Shown here: positions 45,701 through 51,633 of the stretch, one piece after another
Layout: every line of letters starts with the position of its first letter
Numbering within the stretch: position 1 is the first letter of the stretch
Assembly (NCBI GenBank): GCA_018239675.1
Contig: JAFEGX010000063.1
Coordinates: 1 to 51,633, forward strand
DNA: 51,633 nt
Source of the DNA: Verrucomicrobiota bacterium
Lineage (GTDB): Bacteria; Verrucomicrobiota; Verrucomicrobiia; Opitutales; Opitutaceae
Direction of reading: 5' to 3'
Translations under genes and position numbers: made by a program
Notes under the pieces: generated by a model
Databases searched by the model: none
What the model saw: the letters and a program-made list of their open reading frames with translations, nothing else
Told to the model about the DNA's origin: nothing

Positions 45701-46317
45701 GCGGAGGCGTCGCGCTTCGGCTCCGGCGGGAGGCTGGCGAGGTCGACCTTCACGCCGGCGCGGGCCAGCGCGTACTCGAGGCGGTAATCCTCGCCCGGGC
45801 CGCCACCCGAGACGGTCTCGACGATCCGGCCGTCACGGCCGATCACGAACATCGTGGGGAAGCCGCTGACATGGTACCGGGTGTTGAACACCGAGTCGTT
45901 CCAGTGCTCGCGGCCCGCGGGGTCGAAGGTCATCGTGAACGCGTACTTGCTCGCGTTGCGCTGCACCCAGCCGGTGTAGGCGGCATGGTTGTCGTCGGCG
46001 GTGACGCCGAGGAGGACGACGCCTTGATCGGCGTACTTGCGGAAGACGCGGTCGTTGTTCGGCATCGCGGCCTGGCACGGGCCGCACCAGGTGGCCGAGA
46101 CGTCGACGATCAGGACCTTCCCCTTGAAGTCCGCGAGACTCATCTTCTCGCCCTTGGGGCCCTCGACGGTGAAGTCGGGGGCGGCATCACCCGCGGCCAG
46201 GCGGCCGGGGGCGGACGGGGCGGAGGTGGCCACGGAGGCGGCGTCCGCGGCGCGGAGGTGGGCGGCGCCCGCGAGGGCGGCCGCGAGCGTGAACAGGCGG
46301 AGCAAGGGGAACTTCAT
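42751..46317 (-). CDS. Six-domain TlpA/thioredoxin-like periplasmic protein
   Basis: 1188 residues from the ATG at 46317, starting with a signal peptide (LLRLFTLAAALAGAAHLRAA). Six AhpC/TlpA-type thioredoxin domains run in tandem: D1 about 41-192 (CGPC 78-81), D2 about 228-373 (WTGARAP, no Cys), D3 about 424-583 (CGPC 463-466), D4 about 620-773 (CGPC 658-661), D5 about 815-993 (WSAGQGID, no Cys), D6 about 1023-1172 (CGPC 1061-1064). Each keeps the cis-proline strand (GFPTMFVIG, GMFPANLVV, LPTTIVV, GIPTQFVIG, VPNAIVV, GIPQQFVID). A charged helical linker (KALQRAEEEEAASEERQREA) joins D4 and D5. TlpA domains reduce or exchange disulfides in the periplasm; single-domain proteins of about 160-200 residues are the norm. 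D4 and D6 are nearly identical around the active site, indicating recent duplication. It lies downstream of a TonB receptor. Confidence 0.9.
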   Translation of the reverse strand: MKFPLLRLFTLAAALAGAAHLRAADAASVATSAPSAPGRLAAGDAAPDFTVEGPKGEKMSLADFKGKVLIVDVSATWCGPCQAAMPNNDRVFRKYADQGVVLLGVTADDNHAAYTGWVQRNASKYAFTMTFDPAGREHWNDSVFNTRYHVSGFPTMFVIGRDGRIVETVSGGGPGEDYRLEYALARAGVKVDLASLPPEPKRDASAPKSIPAMTKTAAISPPTNHFGTAKYGDKVPDLTVVGVDGREVKLSSFKGKPVLVSFWTGARAPGDDVAKLYATYKDQGLVVWAINVATERADFDAWAKAHAAALGYHIAWDPAGKAFMESAINVNFGVGMFPANLVVGADGDFRGGIIGMGAKTAAWVRYALSRAEIKLTDADAAAVKTVFDELAKSAHPGAMPMMGGGLLAPAAGPRPGFRESYGHVKAGDALPDFTVLTPEGKEAKFSDYAKGKTVVLDFWATWCGPCQKAMPHYQELSRKYADKGVVVLGVCCFDTRENYDKWLKEHAGQYTFATVFDPVGKPAGRDAIAKTVMAQVSGDANSLTPLPTTIVVNPKGQLVGSYAGYGPATHDTLANLLMLAGVDLATEDKPKVFFPKGSSVRPATIVPKGNQAAAPHLTLLKPGTVAPDFVMRDVNDQELKLSSLKGKVVILDFWATWCGPCIASMPHTQKIAAQYKDQDVVVIASGTSDTIPNFKKWIPANQPKYPDLRFVFDPKARGTPDFEQRASSTLYGVSGIPTQFVIGRDGKIVAAIVGNGGENDARTEGALALAGVKMDPARAAEGKKALQRAEEEEAASEERQREAEKNPPPPFFEGVGAIAAGKPVGDFTAEDAAGKPVKFSDLSKGKTTVIVFWSAGQGIDEGGLALYNEFSRRYADQGLLILGVAAYADRAAYDGWRKEQGSKYAFPVVFDPAGGAPRPAKEFSQLTDDEKKAFREVSRGYFGKVIPMSFTGGVMMPVPNAIVVDAHGDAVGIYVGGGPRNREALSNLLLRAGIKLAPEDRPQRVWTHEETKPKAPEAKVDLLKVGAKAPDFTGIDAAGKPVKLSDYKGKVVILDFWATWCGPCIASMPHTQEVAAHYKDQGVVVLASCTSDSRKAFEGWVKRNQEKFPDLNFSHDPAERSPDRVSHKLYGVGGIPQQFVIDRDGTIVALVTGYLKGEVILEAALAKAGIKVDPALVAKGAEDLKKRE

Positions 46318-46325
46318 GTCGGGAG

Positions 46326-46357
46326 AAAAGGGCGCCCGCCGGAGGACGGCGGGCGCC
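46326..46357 (-). terminator. Terminator-like hairpin between receptor and multi-thioredoxin genes
   Basis: On the minus strand GGCGCCCGCCG (46347-46357) pairs perfectly with CGGCGGGCGCC (46331-46341), then CTTTTCTC. The T-run is short, so partial termination is likely. It ends only 9 bases before the next start codon, so it could also affect translation. Confidence 0.65.
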
Positions 46358-46391
46358 GGGTTGAGGAGGAAGTCGGCCGAGGCCGACGGGA

Positions 46392-49300
46392 TTAGTTGAG
46401 CGGAATGGTGATCTGGAAGCCGTAGGTCCGGCCCGCCACGAGCACGGAGTGCAGGCCGGCGTTGTAGCCCCACACCGTGTCGGAGAAGGGCGGCTTCTTG
46501 TCGAAGGCGTTGTCCACGCTGGCGAGCACCCGCAGGCCCTTGCCGTGGCCGCGCCAGACGCCCTGCTTGAACTCGTAGCCGAGGCGGAAGTCGATCTTGG
46601 TCACCGAGGGGGTCGGGTAGAACACCACCGACGAGCTGTTCGCCACGAAGGCATTGCCCGCATTGTTGGAGGTGAAGCCGTCGAGGTACCAGGCGAAGAC
46701 CGAGGCGTCCCACGAGCCGGCATGCCAGAAGAGGGAGGCGTTGTAGGTCCACTTCGGCGGCGAGCCGGTGTCATTCTCGAGGATCACCGCCGGCTGGCCC
46801 GGCGCCACCGCGCGATAATCCTCGAGCGTATGGCTGGCCCCCACGTTGAGGTGCCAGCGGCCCAGCTGGTCCCAGGGCAGTCGGTAGTCGAGGTTGTAGT
46901 CCATGCTGCGGTTCACCACGGTGCCGAAATTCACGAAGACGCGGTTGATCGCCGTGATCTGGCCCGGCTGGTTCAGCGCAATGTCGGCGGAGGTCGCCGG
47001 GGCGCGGATCACGCGGTCCGGGAAGAGCGACTCGTTGTTGACGATCGTCTGGGCCGACAGCAGCTGCAGCACGTTCTTCTGTTTCGTCTCATAGTAGTTC
47101 GACTCCAGGGTCAGGCCCTTGATGAAGGTCGGCTCGTAGACCACCCCGATCGTGGAGTTGTCGGAAAGCTCGGACTTGGGGTCCGGGTTGGAACCGGTGG
47201 TGATCACGACCCCGGTGGTCGTGGTCGGGGTGCGCCGCGGATCGGACACCGAGCCGGTCGACGAGCTGGTCGAGGTCAGGTACTCGGTGACGCCCGGGGC
47301 GCGGAAGCCCTGGCTCCAGCTGCCGCGCACGAGGAGCGAATCGAACGGGGACCACAGCGCGCCATACTTCGGGACGCCCTTGGAAAAGGGTCCGTCCGTC
47401 TCGTACCGGCCCGCCAACTGCACGTCCAGGCGGTGCAGCATGGCCTGGGCGTTGGGCTTGCCGAAGACCGGGATGCTGAGCTCGCCAAAGACCGCCTTGC
47501 TCAGCTGGCCGCCGGCGACATTGGACCGGGAGGCCACCGGCGTCACGGAGGACGAGTAGTTGATGGACAGGCTGTCCACCGACGCCCGGCTGCGGGAGCC
47601 GCCGAAGGCCGCCTTGATCTCGCCGCCGGGGAGGCTGTAGAGGTCGCCGTTCGCGGAGAAATCGATCGAGACGAGGCGGGAGGTGCTGTCCAGCGAGGGA
47701 TAGACCGACAGCGTCTCGAGGAGCGCGGCCTGCGAGGGAGCCCCCGGGGCCGTGGCGTCAATGAACGGGTTGAAACGCTGCGCCGGATCGGCCGCCGTGA
47801 GCAGCCCCGCGAAGCCGGGGCCGTTGAAATTCCGGGTGAGCTGCAGGAGGTTCTGCGCCTCCCAGCCGAAGCCCAGGTCCCATTCCCACGTCTTTCCGAA
47901 TTTTCCGAGCAGGCCGCCGCTGAATGCGTTGTCGATCGTGCGCACCTTCTGCTGCGTGGAGCCCCAGTCGTACAGGATCATGCCGATCGTGACGTTCTGG
48001 TTGAACGGATTGTAGGCCGCGGGCAGCAAGACCGCCGAGCCGAAGCCGCCCGTGATGGACGTGGTCGGCTGCGTGCTGAAGTTGCTCCGGTTGATGCTGG
48101 AGCGGTACGTGGCGTAGGCCTGCAGGCGTTCGTTGAACTCGTACTTGAGCGTGCCGTAGGCGCCGGTGCGCTTGCTCTCCGGCACCAGGTCCAGGAACGA
48201 CGCCGTGTTCATGCGGCGCTGGCCCGAGGCGTTGACGATCGTGGCCGTGCCCGCAGGAGTCGTGATCGGGATGAAGGCCGAGACCGCCGGGGTCGCCGTC
48301 GCCCCCACCGGCACGGCGACGACGCGCACGCCGGGGATGGCGTTGAACTGGCCCGACACCGTGCCGCCCGAGGCCTGCACGACCGCGGGATAGCCCCAGT
48401 TGAGGCGGTAATCGACGCCGTATTTCGTCGCACCCGTCGCCGTGAGCGTGCCCGCGGCGATGCCCGTGTGATCCTGGTTCTTTGAGAAGGAGCGATCGGA
48501 GGCCTTGAGGTCCTGCCGGTCAAAATACTCGACGCTGATCGTGCCCGAGAGCTTGCCATGGGCGAACCCGGAGAACAGCGCGACGTTGCGCTCCCGGCCG
48601 CCGCCATGCTCGGTGGCCTTGTAGCCGGCGCTCAGCTCGGAGCCGGTGTAGTTCTTCTTGAGCACGATGTTGATCACGCCGGCGACGGCATCGGCGCCGT
48701 AGATCGCGGACGCGCCATCCGTGGTCACTTCAATGTGGTCAATCATGCTGAGCGGGATCGTGTTCAGGTCCACGAAGCCCTGCCGCGTGTCGGTGCCGCG
48801 GTTGCCGTTGCCCGACTGCGCGGCGCGGCGCCCGTCAACCAGCACGAGGGTCGAGGCCGAGCCGAGACCGCGGAGATTGACGCCCGAGACGCCGGTCTGC
48901 GCCGGCGGGGAATCTGCTGCGCCGAGGACGAAGTTGAAGGCGCCCGAGCTCGACTCGGTCCGCTGACCGAAGTCCGGATTGAGTTCGTTCGGGGCGCTGC
49001 TGCGGCCCGAGGCAATGCCGGAATAGTTCTGGGGAATCCGGTTCATGAAGTCGGCCAGCGTCATCGCGCCCGACTCGCGGATATAGTCGTTGTTGTACGT
49101 GCTGACCGGCGAGGGGCCGGTGACGTCGGACTGGCGGATGCGCGAGCCGAGCACGGTGTACTCGGCCAGCTTGATCAGCGCCGGCTCAACCTGACCCGGG
49201 CGGCCGCTGTCCTGCGCCGCCCCCAACCCGTTTGGGCCCGCGGCCCTCTTGAGGCCGAGCGCCCCGGTCTTTTCGTCCTGCACGACCTGGAGGTCGGTGC

Positions 49301-49589
49301 CCGCGACCATGCGCTCGAGCGCCTCGCGCGCGGTGAGGTCGCCGCTCACGGCGTTGGTCTTCAGCCCGGTCACCTGCGCGACCGGGTAGACAATCTGCTC
49401 GCCCGACTGCGCGGAAAACTGCTTCAGGGTCGAGGCGGCATCGCCGGCCGGGAGGTCGTAGGGCTTGCGGTCCGCATCGGCGGCCCAGGCGGCGAGGGTC
49501 AGGGTCAGGGACAGAACGGCGGCCGAAGCCAGCCGGGGGATCGATTCAAGCCGGCGCGACGGCCGGGCGTGCAGTGGCAGGTTGGTCAT
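46392..49589 (-). CDS. TonB-dependent receptor with STN signalling domain (FecA-like)
   Basis: 1065 residues from the ATG at 49589. Signal peptide (LASAAVLSLTLTLAAWAADA), then an STN domain (about 35-105: YDLPAGDAASTLKQFSAQSG, LTAREALERMVAGTDLQVV), which contacts FecR-type regulators in the periplasm. The plug opens with EYTVLGSRIRQSDVTG and contains MTLADFMNRIPQNYSG, LRGLGSASTLVLVDGRR and DAVAGVINIVLKKNY. The barrel ends in FQITIPLN. The STN domain with fecR and an ECF sigma gene just upstream indicates surface signalling: ligand binding outside triggers sigma release. The ligand is unknown; nothing specifically iron-related is seen. Confidence 0.93.
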   Translation of the reverse strand: MTNLPLHARPSRRLESIPRLASAAVLSLTLTLAAWAADADRKPYDLPAGDAASTLKQFSAQSGEQIVYPVAQVTGLKTNAVSGDLTAREALERMVAGTDLQVVQDEKTGALGLKRAAGPNGLGAAQDSGRPGQVEPALIKLAEYTVLGSRIRQSDVTGPSPVSTYNNDYIRESGAMTLADFMNRIPQNYSGIASGRSSAPNELNPDFGQRTESSSGAFNFVLGAADSPPAQTGVSGVNLRGLGSASTLVLVDGRRAAQSGNGNRGTDTRQGFVDLNTIPLSMIDHIEVTTDGASAIYGADAVAGVINIVLKKNYTGSELSAGYKATEHGGGRERNVALFSGFAHGKLSGTISVEYFDRQDLKASDRSFSKNQDHTGIAAGTLTATGATKYGVDYRLNWGYPAVVQASGGTVSGQFNAIPGVRVVAVPVGATATPAVSAFIPITTPAGTATIVNASGQRRMNTASFLDLVPESKRTGAYGTLKYEFNERLQAYATYRSSINRSNFSTQPTTSITGGFGSAVLLPAAYNPFNQNVTIGMILYDWGSTQQKVRTIDNAFSGGLLGKFGKTWEWDLGFGWEAQNLLQLTRNFNGPGFAGLLTAADPAQRFNPFIDATAPGAPSQAALLETLSVYPSLDSTSRLVSIDFSANGDLYSLPGGEIKAAFGGSRSRASVDSLSINYSSSVTPVASRSNVAGGQLSKAVFGELSIPVFGKPNAQAMLHRLDVQLAGRYETDGPFSKGVPKYGALWSPFDSLLVRGSWSQGFRAPGVTEYLTSTSSSTGSVSDPRRTPTTTTGVVITTGSNPDPKSELSDNSTIGVVYEPTFIKGLTLESNYYETKQKNVLQLLSAQTIVNNESLFPDRVIRAPATSADIALNQPGQITAINRVFVNFGTVVNRSMDYNLDYRLPWDQLGRWHLNVGASHTLEDYRAVAPGQPAVILENDTGSPPKWTYNASLFWHAGSWDASVFAWYLDGFTSNNAGNAFVANSSSVVFYPTPSVTKIDFRLGYEFKQGVWRGHGKGLRVLASVDNAFDKKPPFSDTVWGYNAGLHSVLVAGRTYGFQITIPLN

Positions 49590-49667
49590 GTTTGGTCGAA
49601 CCGGTGGTAGCTGGAGGGGGTGAAGGTACAACCGCGGTTCAAACTGCCGAGACGAACCGCCCCGGGG

Positions 49668-49693
49668 TTTCCGTTAGGCGAATGTGACGGAAA
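49668..49693. promoter_or_regulatory. Inverted repeat in the fecR-receptor gap
   Basis: TTTCCGT (49668-49674) and ACGGAAA (49687-49693) are 19 bases apart start to start, about two helical turns, in the 135-bp gap before the receptor gene. Could be an operator for receptor transcription; no known box matches. Confidence 0.3.
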
Positions 49694-49724
49694 TATGACA
49701 CGGCCGCGGGGGCCGTCCCGCCGG

Positions 49725-50855
49725 TCAGCGCGCCTTGCGGAGGACGATTTCCGTCTCGCCGTGCGGCTCCGCCCGGACGTTGAACGTGGCCTCCAGGAGG
49801 CGCACGAAGCCGTCGATATTGTCCGCGCGAAAACTTCCGCCGACGATCATCGCGGCGGTCTCGTCATCCTTCACCACCAAGTGGATGCGGTTGAAGCGGT
49901 TGAACGTCGAGGCCACGTCGCCCAGCGGCATGTCGACGAACTCCAGGCGCATCCTCTGCCACGACAGCGCGCGCTCGATCTCGGCCGGGGTCATGTCCTC
50001 GATCACCGGGGCATCGTCCGCCGGGGCCGCGGATGCCACGGCTGGCGCGGGCTGGCCTGCCGGCGCGGGCTGCGCCGCCGCCGCTGGAACGGACCCGTCC
50101 GACTCGAGTTTGACGACCGTGCGCTGGCCGCCGACCAGGGTGATGGCCGGACGAAGCGAGAGCATCGCGGTGGTGCGCGGCTTGCCTGAGGCGTCGAGCG
50201 GCGAGTGCTGCATGACCTGCACCTTGCCTTCGGTGACGAGCACCGCGACCTCGGTCTTGGCCAGGGTGACGCTGAAGGCCGTGCCGACGGCGCGGACGGA
50301 GACCTTGTCGGTATCGACGAAGAACGGCCAGTTCGGGTTCTTCGCGACCGCGAAATGCGCCTCGCCGGCGACCAGCCGGACGTGCCGCTCAGTCTTGCTG
50401 AAATTCACCTCGATCCTCGCCCCCTGGTTGAGCTCCACGACCGAGCCGTCCGCCAGCGTCTGCCGCTCGGGACCGGGGTGGATGATGGCCTCGCGGCGCG
50501 GGCTGGCGGCAGGGCTGCGCGGGGTCGCGGGGGCCCAAGCGTAAAAGGCCAACGCGATGGCGGCGGCCGCGGCGAAGGCCGTCGATAGCCAGTACCAGCG
50601 GGCGCGGTGCCGTGGGGCGAGAAGATCGGGATTTGGGACCGTGCTATGGGCGGGCCGCCACTGCGACAGGGCATCCAGCGCCCCCCAGGCCTTTTCCAGC
50701 CGGGTGATCGCCTGACCATGGCGCGGGTCCTGCGCCAGCCACTGCAGGTACTCGTCCTGCTCGGTCGGCGTCAGGGCGCGGTCGCGCCGGGAGAGCCATT
50801 GGGCGGCCGCGGCCTCAATGGTGTCGGTGACGCCCGCCTGGGATTTCGCGTTCAT
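49725..50855 (-). CDS. FecR-family anti-sigma regulator
   Basis: 376 residues. An N-terminal cytoplasmic helix bundle with the DUF4880-like pattern (AAAQWLSRRDRALTPTEQDE, WLAQDPRHGQAI), a single membrane helix (WLSTAFAAAAAIALAFYAW, about 88-106), then the periplasmic FecR domain (LADGSVVELNQGARIEVNFS, RLVAGEAHFAVA, VRAVGTAFSV, VLVTEGKVQV). The C-terminal part (MPLGDVASTFNRFNRIHLVV, VGGSFRADNIDGFVRLLEA) resembles an STN-like fold, the surface expected to meet the receptor. It starts 4 bases after the sigma gene stop, so the two are coupled. Confidence 0.92.
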   Translation of the reverse strand: MNAKSQAGVTDTIEAAAAQWLSRRDRALTPTEQDEYLQWLAQDPRHGQAITRLEKAWGALDALSQWRPAHSTVPNPDLLAPRHRARWYWLSTAFAAAAAIALAFYAWAPATPRSPAASPRREAIIHPGPERQTLADGSVVELNQGARIEVNFSKTERHVRLVAGEAHFAVAKNPNWPFFVDTDKVSVRAVGTAFSVTLAKTEVAVLVTEGKVQVMQHSPLDASGKPRTTAMLSLRPAITLVGGQRTVVKLESDGSVPAAAAQPAPAGQPAPAVASAAPADDAPVIEDMTPAEIERALSWQRMRLEFVDMPLGDVASTFNRFNRIHLVVKDDETAAMIVGGSFRADNIDGFVRLLEATFNVRAEPHGETEIVLRKAR

Positions 50856-50859
50856 GGGG

Positions 50860-51381
50860 TCAGGGCAGTCCGTGGCGGGCGAGAAATTCAGCGCAGCGGC
50901 GCATGCCGTTGCCGACCTGGGCCTCCACCGTGTGTTCGGAGATGCCGAGCTGCTGGGCGATCTCCTTCTGCGAAAGTCCGTAGATCTTCCGCAGGGTGAG
51001 CACCTGCCGGCAGCGGTCGGGAAGCTGTTGAATGGCCTTGGTCAAGATTTCGAGTTCCTGGTTGCGGGCCGCGACGTCAGCCGCCGACGGTCCTTCCGCA
51101 TAGACGGACAATTCGGCCATTTCCGCTACGGGCTCGAACGTGACAATTTTCCGGCGGCGCATCTCGTCGATCGCCAGGTTCTGGGCGGTGGAGAACAGGA
51201 AGGCCTTGGCGGACTCGACCGGACCGGCCTCGTGCGCCCGCCACACCCGGGTCATCGCCTCCTGCACCACGTCATCCACGTCGCTCAGCGCCGGGAAGCG
51301 GCTCCGCAGCCATGAGCGCAACAGCGCCTCGTGCACCTGCACCTCCTCCGCGAACCAGCGGGCCTGTTCTGGGGACGGCAT
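50860..51381 (-). CDS. ECF RNA polymerase sigma factor, FecI-like
   Basis: 173 residues from the ATG at 51381; an in-frame ATG at 51414 would add 11 residues. Sigma region 2 (SDVDDVVQEAMTRVWRAH, KAFLFSTAQNLAIDEMRRRK) and region 4 (LPDRCRQVLTLRKIYGLSQK, EIAQQLGISEHTVEAQVGNG) are complete, and region 3 is absent, as in ECF factors. With fecR immediately downstream and an STN-type receptor next, it is the transcriptional output of that signalling set. Its target promoters presumably include the receptor and the multi-thioredoxin gene. Confidence 0.93.
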   Translation of the reverse strand: MPSPEQARWFAEEVQVHEALLRSWLRSRFPALSDVDDVVQEAMTRVWRAHEAGPVESAKAFLFSTAQNLAIDEMRRRKIVTFEPVAEMAELSVYAEGPSAADVAARNQELEILTKAIQQLPDRCRQVLTLRKIYGLSQKEIAQQLGISEHTVEAQVGNGMRRCAEFLARHGLP

Positions 51382-51464
51382 GCTCACGGTGGGATGGTGA
51401 CGGTCGCCCTCCATCTGCCCCACTCGCCCGGGAGTCGAGGAGATTTTTTGCCCGGCGGGAATTC

Positions 51465-51608
51465 GCACCGGAGGAAACGGAGAGAACGGAGGGGAAGAAA
51501 CCACTAATTCCCGCTAATCCACACTAATGGTTCCGAACCCGAATTAGTGCGGATTAGCGAAGATTAGTGGTTTCCCAACCCTCCGTTCTCTCCGTTTCCT
51601 CCTGTGCC
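51465..51608. repeat. Composite palindromic element, complete copy
   Basis: The outer arms (GCACCGGAGGAAACGGAGAG... and ...CTCCGTTTCCTCCTGTGCC) match almost perfectly. A separate inner inverted repeat lies inside: CCACTAATTCCCGCTAATCC against GGATTAGCGAAGATTAGTGG. It sits upstream of the sigma factor gene. The most complete member of the family at 34494, 38954 (inner part) and 42345. Confidence 0.9.
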
Positions 51609-51633
51609 ACTTGCGCCTCGGGCCCGGGCAGAG

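Noticed and set aside
44296..46395. A 699-codon plus-strand frame opposite the multi-thioredoxin gene
   Set aside because: Its periodic Asp/His/Arg/Val pattern is the mirror of the tandem thioredoxin domains, not a protein.

Overview
The window is GC-rich, gene-dense bacterial chromosomal DNA, most likely from a member of Opitutaceae (Verrucomicrobiota). Three things point there: TonB-dependent receptors whose mature part begins with an MSPFxV-type segment, an Ig-like secreted protein carrying the paired LSARG/GFV repeat, and short non-coding gaps filled with imperfect palindromes. No Shine-Dalgarno sequence stands out at most starts. I see no rRNA, tRNA, CRISPR array, prophage or transposase. 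The family-level placement is inference, not a database result.

Layout. 1-6804: the 3' part of a TonB-dependent receptor with a strong terminator, then a DegT-type aminotransferase and a heparinase II/III-like polysaccharide lyase. 6939-9567: a small lipoprotein, then an FtsX-type ABC permease and its ATPase on the minus strand. 9711-19102: a propionate/branched-chain acyl-CoA block, consisting of prpB, prpC, prpD, a VOC protein, asnS, and an IcmF-like isobutyryl-CoA mutase split into two adjacent genes. 19373-22493: a lipoprotein with a signal-peptidase-like (S26) fold, divergent from a two-REC histidine kinase and its LuxR-type response regulator. 22628-28067: a protein with three copies of an unrecognised module, a membrane-anchored alpha/beta hydrolase, and three ribosome-biogenesis genes (rsuA, yhbY, rsgA). 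28126-30323: an amidohydrolase and a GYF_2 membrane protein.

30526-33238 (minus strand) is a bufferin-type RiPP operon: a signal-peptide-bearing precursor with ten cysteines at near-perfect six-residue spacing, an MNIO (DUF692) enzyme, its BufC-type partner and a DoxX protein. It has a candidate ECF promoter, a structured 5' leader and a terminator-like attenuator after the precursor gene. I regard this as the most interesting system in the window. 33446-42271 is mixed: a hydroxyacid dehydrogenase, an agarase-like protein, a PfkB kinase with a GT9 glycosyltransferase and an SDR, tryptophanase, and an Ig-like protein.

42477-51381 (minus strand) is a FecI-FecR-TonB receptor signalling set. It leads into a 1188-residue periplasmic protein made of six TlpA/thioredoxin domains (four with CGPC, two without) and then a stand-alone LuxR-type HTH protein. 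Throughout the window the intergenic gaps hold several families of composite palindromic repeats, described individually below.
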